A stretch of 63,570 bases of DNA from Scatacola_A faecigallinarum (GCA_018713605.1 DVOM01000038.1:1-63570), one strand, 5' to 3'; positions 1 through 7,804 are shown, counted from the stretch's first letter. Notes: generated from the sequence alone by a model not told the origin. Made by a program: numbers and translations.

Positions 1-1164
1 GTTTTCGCTGATTTTGATATAATTGGCTTTGATTTTGCCGTAGGTATCTTTATCGGTTACGGTAAAGGCCAAAGTTGAATTATCGGCAAAAATGACACCT
101 TCGCCATCGGCTTTATCGCCGGTTGAATGCAATGTTTTATCGCCAATATCCAAAGTTGCACCATCACCGACCTGAACTGTCGTAATTGTACCAGTCGGTT
201 CTTTGTCAAAAGTCAACGTTCCTTTATTAATAGCCAAAATATCCAAGCCGCCAATATCGCCGCTGATTGCATTATTTAAAGAGTGGCTGTTTTCAAAAAT
301 CAAGCTGACATCTTCAACATTACCGTCAATTTTGGCGTTTGAGTTCTGAAAATGAATTTTGCCACGGTCATCACCGTTAATATTGGCACTTAACGTTCCA
401 GCCAGATTAATTTTTGAAGTGTTGTTATTCATTGTTATTGTGGCTTTATTACCAAAGGTTACAACATCAAGGTCAGAGTTATCTAAATCCGGCTCATCAA
501 TTTTGTAATTTTCATAAGCAAAAAGTGTAGCACCTTCTTTAATGTCCAGAGTTGCATCACCTCTTAATTTAATAGAGGTACCAAAAATAACATTACCATT
601 ATCGTAAATGTCATTTGCCGAACTGCCAAGACCTACACCACCTTTAACATTTATCACGCCGCCGCTGATATCTGTTGTGCCTCCGGCATAGCTTGTTACG
701 GTGCCTTCGACCTTTTCGGTATCACGACCAACAGAACCTATTTGCGTTTGGCCGTTTGCGTTAATTGTACCGCCGGTCATGGTAAAACTATTATTCTGGC
801 GAAGTTCACCCTTATTAAGGTTGATTGTTCCTCCGCTGATGGTTAATTTGTTGGTGTTGATATCGCTGTCATTGTTCAAATTAAGAACAGCATCTCCGCT
901 GATTTCTGTATTACCGTTAAAAGTGTAAATGGTGGAATCATTTAAGGATAAGTTTCCGCCACTAACTGTCAAATTTTTTCCGTCCGGATAATTAAGACTG
1001 ACTGTAGAACTGTCTTTGGTTGTAACATTACCACCGGAAATTATTACATTGTCAGTATATTCACTTTCCAGAACTGTGTCTGAACTGATGGTTACGTCCG
1101 CATAAGCATTACCGGACACTGAAAGTGCCACCAATGCCGTTGTCATTAATAAAGATTTTCTCAT
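1..1164 (-). CDS. Secreted beta-helix adhesin/autotransporter-like protein (3' end outside window)
   Basis: Open without a stop from an ATG at 1164 to the left edge, giving the first 388 residues. The N-terminus is a clear signal peptide (MRKSLLMTTALVALSVSGN..AYA, cleavage after the AYA around residue 22). The rest is low in Cys and rich in Gly, Asn, Thr and Asp, with recurring rungs such as TISGGTINLNKGE, FTMTGGTINANGQ and TDISGGVINVKGG. Such ISGG-type rungs are typical of right-handed beta-helix passenger domains of autotransporters and large adhesins. The outer-membrane barrel that would prove an autotransporter would lie beyond the window. A ribosome-binding site (GAAGGAAG) lies 5-10 nt upstream of the ATG. 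The gene follows a long structured leader that ends in an intrinsic terminator. Surface location is inferred; the exact function is unknown. Confidence 0.75.
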   Translation of the reverse strand, partial: MRKSLLMTTALVALSVSGNAYADVTISSDTVLESEYTDNVIISGGNVTTKDSSTVSLNYPDGKNLTVSGGNLSLNDSTIYTFNGNTEISGDAVLNLNNDSDINTNKLTISGGTINLNKGELRQNNSFTMTGGTINANGQTQIGSVGRDTEKVEGTVTSYAGGTTDISGGVINVKGGVGLGSSANDIYDNGNVIFGTSIKLRGDATLDIKEGATLFAYENYKIDEPDLDNSDLDVVTFGNKATITMNNNTSKINLAGTLSANINGDDRGKIHFQNSNAKIDGNVEDVSLIFENSHSLNNAISGDIGGLDILAINKGTLTFDKEPTGTITTVQVGDGATLDIGDKTLHSTGDKADGEGVIFADNSTLAFTVTDKDTYGKIKANYIKISEN

Positions 1165-1194
1165 ATGATTAGACTTCCTTCTTCTTTAATTGCA

Positions 1195-1226
1195 ATTAAA
1201 AGAAAACCACCTGTATTAGAGGTGGT
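1195..1226 (-). terminator. Intrinsic terminator just upstream of the adhesin-like gene
   Basis: On the minus strand a 7-bp stem ACCACCT/AGGTGGT with a 7-nt loop is followed by TTTTCTTTT. It ends about 30 nt before the adhesin start codon, so it must be read through, or regulated, for leader transcripts to reach the gene. A potential nine-codon leader peptide (MIDELSDHL, ATG near 1246) runs into its 5' arm. Confidence 0.7.
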
Positions 1227-1484
1227 CGGAGAGTTCATCAATCATATTGCGTTAAATGATTCCTTTAACCTTTAGAACCGTATTTTTTCAGAGATAGAAA
1301 TACAGTTCCTGAACATTCGCTAAAAGCTCCCCGACCATATTTCTATGAATCGGGGATATATCTACCGTCAGCTATGATGAGTAGCTGACAATATGACGAT
1401 GTTATATCCAACACCGAACGCAATAGAGCCGATGAAAGCCCCGTACCACTAGAGGTACTAAGCTCAGAAAAACTCTGAACCTGA
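1195..1484 (-). ncRNA. Long structured leader or stand-alone RNA upstream of the adhesin-like gene
   Basis: Between a minus-strand promoter and the adhesin ATG lie about 290 nt with no convincing gene but many perfect or near-perfect hairpins. Stems (plus coordinates): 1464-1468/1474-1478; 1443-1447/1454-1458; 1367-1374/1382-1389 (8 bp, perfect); 1328-1334/1350-1356 (7 bp, perfect); 1275-1285/1298-1308 (11 pairs with one G-U on the RNA); and a final terminator stem 1206-1212/1220-1226. A further pairing 1354-1360/1403-1409 would compete with the 1328-1356 stem, so two folds are possible. The RNA could be a riboswitch-like attenuator for the adhesin or an independent small RNA. I could not match it to tmRNA, RNase P, SRP, 6S or the riboswitch classes I know. 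Confidence 0.5.
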
Positions 1485-1490
1485 ATTTAT

Positions 1491-1517
1491 ATTATAAAGC
1501 CTTTTGAAGACAATCAA
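1491..1517 (-). promoter_or_regulatory. Promoter for the structured leader/adhesin transcript
   Basis: On the minus strand a perfect -10 TATAAT (plus 1491-1496) is preceded, after a short 15-bp spacer, by a -35-like TTGATT (plus 1512-1517). Transcription would start near 1484, at the beginning of the hairpin-rich region. Confidence 0.5.
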
Positions 1518-1588
1518 GCTAAAAGTCAAAAACCCTCTGGAATTTTTATAAATAAGCCGATATAGTCCTTTTATAAGGGGCTTAACGT

Positions 1589-2338
1589 ATGATAAAAGTA
1601 TTAGTAACATTGCTGTTTCTGACTGGGTGTACAACAATCAAGATTCCGGCTGATTTTGTGTATAAAGAGGTTGAAACACGGGATTTTACTCTTGCCAGTT
1701 GGCAAAAGGTTACCAATCCGGCGGCTCCTTATAAAATATATATAGAAGGCGATGGTTATGCCTTTAATGCCCGAGGCAAAGTAACACAAGACCCGACACC
1801 TCGCGGAACTTTAGTCCGTGAACTGGCTTTTGGCGACGACAGCCCGAATGTGATTTACCTTGCCAGACCATGCCAATATATTAAAAGTCCGATTTGTTCA
1901 AAAAGACATTGGACAACCGCTCGTTTCGCACTGGAAGTTATTAATGCTGAATATGAGGCAATTAAAAATATTGCCGGCAACAATCCGGTCATTTTGGTAG
2001 GATTTTCCGGTGGTGCACAGGTTGCTGGTTTAGTGGCAACTGCCAAACCGGGGCTGAATGTCAAAAAAATTATAACCATTGCCGGAAACCTCGACCACTT
2101 GGCATGGACACAATATCACAACCTGTCGCCGCTTAATGAATCAATGAATTTGGAAAACTACCGTAAACAGTTTGCCAAAATTCCGCAAATCCACTATGTC
2201 GGCAGTAATGACAAGGTCATGCCACCGATATTGGCACGCGAATTTATCGGAAACGATGATTTAATCATTGAAGTTGACGGAGCTAGCCATAATGAAGGCT
2301 GGGGAAAAATTTATAATAAAGTCTGGAGCGAAAGATGA
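1589..2338 (+). CDS. Alpha/beta-hydrolase-fold lipoprotein
   Basis: A 249-aa protein with a short lipoprotein signal sequence; the lipobox LTGC places the acylated Cys at residue 14. The core has the nucleophile elbow GFSGG (residues about 139-143), a candidate acid in GSNDKVMPP and a candidate catalytic His in ASHNEGW near the C-terminus, in the order expected for a Ser-Asp-His esterase/lipase. It would act at the inner face of the outer membrane or in the periplasm; the substrate is unknown. The start is supported by AAGGGG 8 nt upstream of the ATG. The stop overlaps the next gene by 4 bp (ATGA), so the two are translationally coupled. Similar proteins are usually annotated only as alpha/beta hydrolase. 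Confidence 0.8.
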   Translation: MIKVLVTLLFLTGCTTIKIPADFVYKEVETRDFTLASWQKVTNPAAPYKIYIEGDGYAFNARGKVTQDPTPRGTLVRELAFGDDSPNVIYLARPCQYIKSPICSKRHWTTARFALEVINAEYEAIKNIAGNNPVILVGFSGGAQVAGLVATAKPGLNVKKIITIAGNLDHLAWTQYHNLSPLNESMNLENYRKQFAKIPQIHYVGSNDKVMPPILAREFIGNDDLIIEVDGASHNEGWGKIYNKVWSER

Positions 2339-2547
2339 AAAGAGCCGTATGCTTATTAATTTTCCTGCTTTTATCCGCACCTGTTTTGGCTTCCGACAGT
2401 TCGACCGTGGTGATGAATACCAAGACTTATATTTATCATAGCCCGAGCTGTAAATGGGCAAAACGTTGTACCAAAAACTGTATAAAAACCACCAAAGACA
2501 AGGCAAAATCACAAGGTGCCAGAGCTTGCAAAGTTTGCGGTGGATAA
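2335..2547 (+). CDS. Small secreted Cys protein with Ada-like metal-binding motif
   Basis: A 70-aa protein with a signal peptide (cleavage after VLAS, about residue 20) and a short mature domain of about 50 residues. It contains TYIYHSPSCKWAKRC and ends GARACKVCGG. The pattern YH..xC...(x)n...A..G.xACxVC resembles the small zinc-binding module of Ada and of domains attached to secreted nucleases. Five Cys residues suggest metal binding or disulfides. It overlaps the preceding hydrolase gene by 4 bp, and a terminator follows directly, so the two genes form a complete bicistronic unit. The function is unknown; a periplasmic or surface location is inferred. Confidence 0.7.
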   Translation: MKRAVCLLIFLLLSAPVLASDSSTVVMNTKTYIYHSPSCKWAKRCTKNCIKTTKDKAKSQGARACKVCGG

Positions 2548-2586
2548 ACTCATTATATAATCTAAGTTTTATAATGAGTCCTTATT
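2548..2586 (+). terminator. Terminator of the hydrolase/small-Cys-protein operon; first copy of the ACTCATTATA inverted repeat
   Basis: Perfect 10-bp arms ACTCATTATA (2548-2557) and TATAATGAGT (2570-2579) with a 12-nt loop, starting at the stop codon and followed by CCTTATTTTT. The stem is AT-rich, so termination may be weak. The same arms recur 81 bp downstream in front of the recombinase gene. Confidence 0.6.
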
Positions 2587-2612
2587 TTTCAAGCGTTACA
2601 AGACTTTGAACC

Positions 2613-2640
2613 TGGACTTTTATTTTATACTCATTATAAT
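2613..2640 (+). promoter_or_regulatory. Candidate promoter of the tyrosine recombinase gene
   Basis: -35-like TGGACT (2613-2618), 16-bp spacer, perfect -10 TATAAT (2635-2640). The -10 box lies across the left arm of the inverted repeat, so a protein bound to the repeat would block it. Confidence 0.45.
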
Positions 2641-2670
2641 TTATTACATAGATTCAATAATATAATGAGT
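2629..2670. repeat. Second copy of the ACTCATTATA inverted repeat, in front of the recombinase
   Basis: ACTCATTATA (2629-2638) and TATAATGAGT (2661-2670) flank 22 bp. Both arms are identical to those at 2548-2579, so the 10-bp element occurs four times in 123 bp in alternating orientation. The left arm overlaps the predicted recombinase promoter. A recombinase binding or crossover site is the interesting possibility; a terminator duplication is the plain one. Confidence 0.6.
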
Positions 2671-2681
2671 TTTAAATAAAA

Positions 2682-3281
2682 ATGGCACTTAACAAACAGG
2701 CAAAAATCCTTACTCCGAAACAGCAGGAACTGGCATTGAGCTATCTGGAACGGACAAGATATCCGCTCCGCAACAAAATTATTTTTATGCTTAGCTATAA
2801 AGCCGGATTACGGGCAAAGGAAATAGCAAATCTAAGCTGGTTGATGGTTTGCGACTCGGAAGGAAACCCGAGCCGAGAAATTAACCTTATTAATAAGGCA
2901 TCCAAGGGCAAGCAATCCGGCCGGATTATTCCTTTGCATAAAGATTTGGCGGCTTTATTAACGGAATTACTAAGCAAGCAGCAGAAGGATGAGCATTTTA
3001 ATTTGACAAATCGGATTATTACAACAGAACGCGACAATAAGACCAGCCCGCAGGCAATTGTCAATTTCTTTTATAATTTATATAAGGAAATCGGTTTTGA
3101 AGGATGTTCCTCGCATAGCGGCCGCAGAACATTCATCACCACCGCTGCTAAAAACATCAGCCTTGCCGGAGGAACCTTAAATGATATCCGCATGCTGGCC
3201 GGACATTCCACCCTTGCCACCACCCAACGCTATATCGAATACAACACCGACGCCCAGAAGAAAATTGTAGAGATGGTTTGA
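2682..3281 (+). CDS. Tyrosine recombinase, catalytic-core type (FimB/Xer-like)
   Basis: A 199-aa protein that is essentially the catalytic domain of the phage-integrase family, without a separate N-terminal core-binding domain. Conserved residues are visible: Arg in KAGLRAKEI (about residue 44), HSGRR as the HxxR box, the LAGHSTLATT box, and the nucleophile Tyr in QRYIEYN. Length and layout resemble FimB/FimE-type invertases (about 200 aa) more than full-length XerC/D (about 300 aa). No good Shine-Dalgarno precedes the ATG. It lies directly downstream of two copies of a 10-bp inverted repeat and converges with the large metallophosphoesterase gene, with only 10 bp between the stops. Whether it inverts a local segment or is a leftover integrase of the island cannot be decided from sequence alone. 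Confidence 0.8.
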   Translation: MALNKQAKILTPKQQELALSYLERTRYPLRNKIIFMLSYKAGLRAKEIANLSWLMVCDSEGNPSREINLINKASKGKQSGRIIPLHKDLAALLTELLSKQQKDEHFNLTNRIITTERDNKTSPQAIVNFFYNLYKEIGFEGCSSHSGRRTFITTAAKNISLAGGTLNDIRMLAGHSTLATTQRYIEYNTDAQKKIVEMV

Positions 3282-3291
3282 AAAAATTATT

Positions 3292-6200
3292 CTATGCAAC
3301 TTTTTTTTCGTTTGCTTGTTTTTCTTTTGAATAATCCACCAACAGTTGGGTTTGCTTTTTTTCTGGTATCTTTAGTAAGCTAAAAATTGCATCTTTAATG
3401 TTTCTACTTATTTTACTGTATCTAAAGGCTACAAACCTAGTTACAACTAATTTAGTTATTAAATTAAATAAATAGCTAGTTTCTGACAAACCTTTAATTA
3501 ATGATGTTAAATCGCTTAAAGGAAACTCAGCTTGATTTACCATCTTATTGTAAAAATTTATTATATTCATAAATTTCGAGGATAACTCATTATCTTCGCA
3601 TAATTCTTTATGTGTTGGCATTAGGTCTGAATTAGCCATGTGAACGGAGATATGATGAATCGCAGATAAATACATCCCTCCAACAAGAAAGAATACTATG
3701 TTTTGACTTTCCCGGTGTATCATTTCTCGATCTTGTGTCTTTCCTGACTTTTCAAGTTGTTCTTCTATGTAGCTTAATACAATATCTTTTTCTCTTTTTA
3801 ATATAGATATATATGCATGTATAATTGAACGATGTAATAAATAAGCTTTTTTGCATAACTCCATTTTAGGGGTGCGATCTAGATCCACAACATGATTTTT
3901 CAGCAAACAACCTATTATTTCACTTATTTTTAATGCTTCAATTATATTTTTTTCTATTTCATCGTAATTATTATTGGCTTTTTTTATTTCTAATTCTTTC
4001 TTGTCTCTTAGTTCTATTTCTTCCTTCTTTAATTCCATTTCTTTTTTAGTTGGAAGCATTATTTCGGGAACTTTATCAATTAAACTATCGACAAAGCCGA
4101 CATCTTCCCACGCGTTTAAAGCTGGATCAGTTTTTAAATTGAAGAACTTAATTAAATCATCTGCTTTAGCTTTGATGCATTCTATTATAAATGGACTTTT
4201 CATATGGTATGACATAAAAATAACAATATTAGCAGCATCTCTTTCGTACAAAGTTGTAAATAGTTTTTCTATTTTTGACTGTAATATCTTGGTTTCGTCA
4301 GCATTATAATTATTAAATAAATTTTCTGAAAAATATTTAGCCACGAAAAAATAATACATATAGTCAAATGAAAATTTAAAACTATCAGAAAACTTCGTTA
4401 ATATATTTGCCTCAATTAATTTTTCGGTACTTATAGGAATGGTGCTTATATTTTTCTTTCTAATGTAATCATCATGAATATTTTTTAATCCATCAGGAGA
4501 TATTTCTTTTATATCAGAATTAAATATAGCATATGCTATATATTCAATATAATTAAAACATTGATTTATCTTTTGATTATTTACACCAACCTTTAATAAA
4601 GATAGAGTAATTATCGCTCTATAAAATTCCGCACACATTGATTCTGGAGAAATACCAGATAAACTAATTCCATTTTTCTCAAGATATAAAGCTGAAAGAA
4701 TATAAAAAGGCGTTACAGGCATTATTCCTTTCTGAAATGGAATATCCAAACTATTTTCTAGTTTCTCAATCCGTTGAACATCCATTTCCATATTATTGAA
4801 GGAAAACCATTTTTGAAACAAATCTAATTTTTTTGAATTGTTCCATTTAACAAGCTCCCATCTTTCAAATTTTGTATTAAATTGTGTTCCTTGCTTATTC
4901 TTCCATGTAAGCATATCACTAAATTCGGATGAAACAGTTACAAAAATTTCATCGACTAAATCAGAAAGATTCATAAGAAATGGTAAAAAATCACTTTGTC
5001 TTAAATTACCATCCATATCATCAATTAAAACAATTTTTTTGTTGCGGTCTAACGAGTTGTAAAAACCCGCACTTTTATTCTCGTATTGCTCTTCAAATTT
5101 TTTTGCAAGGATAGAGCAATCTTTTATTTTACTATATATAAGTTCTTTTCCATCAATAAAAACGGGGTATTTTCCTTGTTGATATCTAGCCTTCATAATC
5201 ATTTTTAATAATGATGTTTTGCCGTATTTGTCATCAGCCCTTAATATTATATATTTCTTATCAAAAGTACCTTTAAGTATCTCATCTGTATCAATTTTAA
5301 ATTTTTCGTCTTCATTTGCATATTTAAATATTAAAGGAGAAACAAACAAATCTGATAATGTGGTTTTATCTTCGATATTTGGAATTAATTCCATTTTATC
5401 AATAAAGCGCATCATTTTATCAGAAAGATGAACCCCATTTTTGGAGTTTTCAACTTGATAGCTAGAATTTTCAATTTCTTCAAAACACTCTGTTTTCCAC
5501 GAAAATACTTTTTGGGTAACATTATTATTATCTATTTTTATTAAACCAAATCCGTCTAGAATATTTTTATTTGAAAATAATCGGCCTTCAAAAGTGTTAA
5601 TATTTCGTCCATCTTTGGTTCGTTTATAATTACTATCATAAACATGCTCATGTCCTAAAAATAAATAATTGGCCATGCTTTCTATATAATTTTTTATATC
5701 TTTATATGTATCATTATCATTCCAATGGAATGGGTGATGCATTGCAATAATATTTATGTCATCAGGAGCAACTGTTATTTTGTCTGTAATTGCCTTGGAA
5801 AATTCATACGGCAATTTCATAACCCCTATATCTTCTCTTTTTTTTGAAAACAAAGAAGTATTAAACATAAAAAAATTATAAGATTGTTCTTTGATTTTTG
5901 ATGTATATATTTTGACAATATTATTGTCAAAAATTGGTTCCATTGTACATACGGACGAATTGAAATTAGAAAAATTAAATTGTATTGCCGCTAAATGACT
6001 GATAACTGAGTCGCTCAACTTTGTTTCGTCATTATTCAAGCCATCAAGAATAAGATTCCTGACAGATAAATCTCCCTCAAAATTACAATCATGATTTCCA
6101 GGAACAAATAAGAAATCAAAGCAAATTAGACTTTCCTTTAACTTTTTTTCCAGTTCTCCATAAAATTCTATTGCCAGATCGTACTCATCATTCTTACCAG

Positions 6201-6354
6201 AAAATGCAATGTCTCCACTTGTTATAATAAAAGTATGGTCGCATTCCTTAACATTGCTGCAAATTGTATTGGCAATCTCACTTTTCTTTAAAACTGCAAT
6301 ATTATTATTTTGGGATAAGTGGATATCTGATAAATGTACAATAGCGATAGACAT
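3292..6354 (-). CDS. Metallophosphoesterase fused to P-loop NTPase and helical C-terminus (candidate STAND-like defence protein)
   Basis: A 1020-aa protein, far more AT-rich than its housekeeping neighbours. Residues 1 to about 280 form a calcineurin-type metallophosphoesterase with all metal motifs: SDIH (9-12), GD (47-48), GNHD (86-89), MHH (205-207) and GHEH (234-237). Residues about 340-560 look like a P-loop NTPase, with ADDKYGKTS (373-381) as a Walker A that lacks the usual first Gly, and IVLIDDMD (441-448) as Walker B. The C-terminal half is helical, with a Lys/Glu coiled coil near residues 760-800. A nuclease- or phosphatase-like effector fused to a P-loop regulator and a long helical sensor is the plan of STAND/NACHT-type antiphage proteins. 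AAAGG upstream supports the start. The effector activity and target are unknown. Confidence 0.7.
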   Translation of the reverse strand: MSIAIVHLSDIHLSQNNNIAVLKKSEIANTICSNVKECDHTFIITSGDIAFSGKNDEYDLAIEFYGELEKKLKESLICFDFLFVPGNHDCNFEGDLSVRNLILDGLNNDETKLSDSVISHLAAIQFNFSNFNSSVCTMEPIFDNNIVKIYTSKIKEQSYNFFMFNTSLFSKKREDIGVMKLPYEFSKAITDKITVAPDDINIIAMHHPFHWNDNDTYKDIKNYIESMANYLFLGHEHVYDSNYKRTKDGRNINTFEGRLFSNKNILDGFGLIKIDNNNVTQKVFSWKTECFEEIENSSYQVENSKNGVHLSDKMMRFIDKMELIPNIEDKTTLSDLFVSPLIFKYANEDEKFKIDTDEILKGTFDKKYIILRADDKYGKTSLLKMIMKARYQQGKYPVFIDGKELIYSKIKDCSILAKKFEEQYENKSAGFYNSLDRNKKIVLIDDMDGNLRQSDFLPFLMNLSDLVDEIFVTVSSEFSDMLTWKNKQGTQFNTKFERWELVKWNNSKKLDLFQKWFSFNNMEMDVQRIEKLENSLDIPFQKGIMPVTPFYILSALYLEKNGISLSGISPESMCAEFYRAIITLSLLKVGVNNQKINQCFNYIEYIAYAIFNSDIKEISPDGLKNIHDDYIRKKNISTIPISTEKLIEANILTKFSDSFKFSFDYMYYFFVAKYFSENLFNNYNADETKILQSKIEKLFTTLYERDAANIVIFMSYHMKSPFIIECIKAKADDLIKFFNLKTDPALNAWEDVGFVDSLIDKVPEIMLPTKKEMELKKEEIELRDKKELEIKKANNNYDEIEKNIIEALKISEIIGCLLKNHVVDLDRTPKMELCKKAYLLHRSIIHAYISILKREKDIVLSYIEEQLEKSGKTQDREMIHRESQNIVFFLVGGMYLSAIHHISVHMANSDLMPTHKELCEDNELSSKFMNIINFYNKMVNQAEFPLSDLTSLIKGLSETSYLFNLITKLVVTRFVAFRYSKISRNIKDAIFSLLKIPEKKQTQLLVDYSKEKQANEKKVA

Positions 6355-6504
6355 AAGTTACCTTTCATATACTTTTAATTTTAGTTAGTTTAGATTTTAA
6401 AAGCTATTATGTCTATAAAAAATATATGAATTACACTAAAATACAAATACTAATGTTTACCTTTATCTGCTCGTTCAAAAACAGCTCCTAGCACTTCAAG
6501 ATTT

Positions 6505-6708
6505 TTAATTGTGGCCTTTAATATCTTGCTTTTGCATTGCACGGAGCGTATAAAAATTTTTGCTTTTGTTTGATTCCATTGTTTTGACAATCATTTCAAC
6601 TTCCAAGCCTGTATAGCAACGCATTATTCGCGTAAACGGATTACTGAAATGTTTTAGTGCATAATTTAGCGCCGTATTGTCCAGACAAATATAAAAGTCC
6701 TTAATCAT
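6505..6708 (-). CDS. Hypothetical 67-aa protein
   Basis: A short open frame with a reasonable ribosome-binding site (AAGGA about 10 nt before the ATG) in the AT-rich island, same strand as the metallophosphoesterase/P-loop gene and 150 bp upstream of it. The sequence (for example RIMRCYTGLEVEMIV) has no signal peptide, membrane span or motif that I recognise. It could be a small gene of the same transcript or a remnant. Low confidence. Confidence 0.35.
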   Translation of the reverse strand: MIKDFYICLDNTALNYALKHFSNPFTRIMRCYTGLEVEMIVKTMESNKSKNFYTLRAMQKQDIKGHN

Positions 6709-6755
6709 TTTTATTATTTCCTTCTGTAGTTGGTTATATAATAAAAATATTGAGG

Positions 6756-6951
6756 TCAGTCTATTTTTAAAATTTTCTGAACTTGAGGGTCGTCCTCCAA
6801 ACTTTGAACAATCGGGTACAACTCGGTTAATTCATCGGTGTATTTTTTTCTAAGGTCATAAAGTTTGCGCTGCCATGTAAGACGAAGACGCTGAAAAGCA
6901 TCTTTTTTTATTATATATCAAGCGCTTAACAGAGTCCGTGCGGGGTTGCAT
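6756..6951 (-). pseudogene. Broken small gene: frame interrupted at a run of seven A
   Basis: A frame ending with TGA at 6756-6758 encodes a charged helical tail (DAFQRLRLTWQRKLYDLRKK.. ending QVQKILKID) but has an in-frame stop and no start upstream. An ATG at 6951 opens a different frame that reaches the same point. Deleting one base from the 7-base homopolymer (plus 6903-6909) would join the two into one 64-codon gene beginning MQPRTDSVKRL. It is a frameshifted gene, an assembly indel, or coincidence; no known family was recognised. Confidence 0.35.
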
Positions 6952-7022
6952 TGATAAATTCATTTTTGGGTACACGGACCATCCTTAGTGAAATCCTTTA
7001 TTTTACAAGCACTTAATAAAGT
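6919..7022. repeat. Imperfect 17-bp direct repeats around an inverted repeat
   Basis: CAAGCGCTTAACAGAGT (6919-6935) and CAAGCACTTAATAAAGT (7006-7022) match at 14 of 17 positions. Between them GTCCGTG (6934-6940) and CACGGAC (6973-6979) form an inverted pair. Together with the broken frame this could be a scar of an insertion or excision. I see no tRNA here. Confidence 0.3.
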
Positions 7023-7048
7023 TAGAATCTTATTGTCTTTGGGAATTG

Positions 7049-7582
7049 TTAAGATTCTAATGTAATATATTTGGGCGGGATGATGCCGCCTTTGATGATG
7101 ATCAGATAATACGGAACGACAGAAAAGCGTAAGCCTAATTTTTCATCACAGGCAGACCAATCTACCGGAGAAGTATCAATATCGTTAATTGAGGCTAATC
7201 TTACTAAACGTTCATCAACGTCTTGCGGAAAATCTTTATCTAAATTCGGTCGGATTGCCGGGCTGACATAAACTGCTTCAATTAGTCCGTCTTTTTGTAA
7301 GGTCTCCAAATCAACAGAAAATAAGTCAGCGTTCGCAATAAAAGGTTTGAACATATTTATGCTTTTCTCGGTCCACTGTATCGGCTCTGAAAAACCGCGG
7401 ATGGCGCGGCTGCGGCCTTCAAAACAATTTTCCATCCATTTAACAATTCCGGAGTGGGTTGTTTCGCCGCCCGTGCGTTTGTAATAGTAATGTAAATCGG
7501 CTTGGGGATTGTTGGCAAAAGATAAAATCCCTTGTTTCAGAGCATTGTTGCCTTTTGTGATGTAGTGATAAAGTTTTGTCAT
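7049..7582 (-). CDS. Hypothetical 177-aa protein, YHYITKG-type N-terminus
   Basis: A cytoplasmic protein without signal peptide or membrane span. It opens MTKLYHYITKGNNAL, reminiscent of the LYHYT openings of several small toxin- and ADP-ribosyltransferase-like families, and ends GGIIPPKYITLES. No catalytic motif could be assigned, so the resemblance is weak. It is at the upstream end of the AT-rich minus-strand group that runs toward the metallophosphoesterase/P-loop gene, and is separated from merR by a terminator. A weak Shine-Dalgarno (AGGGAAG) precedes the ATG. It may belong to the mobile/defence cluster. Confidence 0.55.
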   Translation of the reverse strand: MTKLYHYITKGNNALKQGILSFANNPQADLHYYYKRTGGETTHSGIVKWMENCFEGRSRAIRGFSEPIQWTEKSINMFKPFIANADLFSVDLETLQKDGLIEAVYVSPAIRPNLDKDFPQDVDERLVRLASINDIDTSPVDWSACDEKLGLRFSVVPYYLIIIKGGIIPPKYITLES

Positions 7583-7750
7583 TTTAATCTTCCCTGAATT
7601 TTTGTGTATTGTGACATAATTTTCAGATGAAGGGAATAATAAAATAGTCCGTGGATTGCACCATATGTCAATAGGTTTGTGTATTTGTACGATATTATCC
7701 TGTCGATTAGAGAAAGCTGTCCGAAAGGGCGGTTTTTTATGTTATATAAG

Positions 7751-7781
7751 AAAACAGCTTCCGGGCAGGAAGCTGTTTTAT
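7751..7781 (-). terminator. Intrinsic terminator of merR
   Basis: A perfect 9-bp stem ACAGCTTCC/GGAAGCTGT with a 5-nt loop, with T-runs on both sides, located just after the merR stop on the minus strand. It separates merR from the 177-aa orphan. Confidence 0.85.
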
Positions 7782-7804
7782 ACGTTTTTATGTAGAGCGA
7801 AGGC

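Noticed and set aside
1464..1490. GAACCTGA in the leader region, reminiscent of the TPP riboswitch
   Set aside because: The other conserved TPP segments (CTGAGA followed by ACCC) are missing, and it is on the opposite strand to the leader transcript.
1195..1500. tmRNA, SRP RNA or RNase P RNA
   Set aside because: None of the conserved cores (tag frame, GGAAGCAGCC, GAGGAAAGTCC) is present.
1589..2547. Hydrolase and small Cys protein as a toxin-immunity pair
   Set aside because: Both carry export signals and overlap, but no toxin or immunity motif was found; too speculative.
6930..6985. tRNA or tRNA 3'-end attachment site
   Set aside because: GTCCGTG/CACGGAC could mimic an acceptor stem, but there is no T-loop GGTTCRA or anticodon arm.
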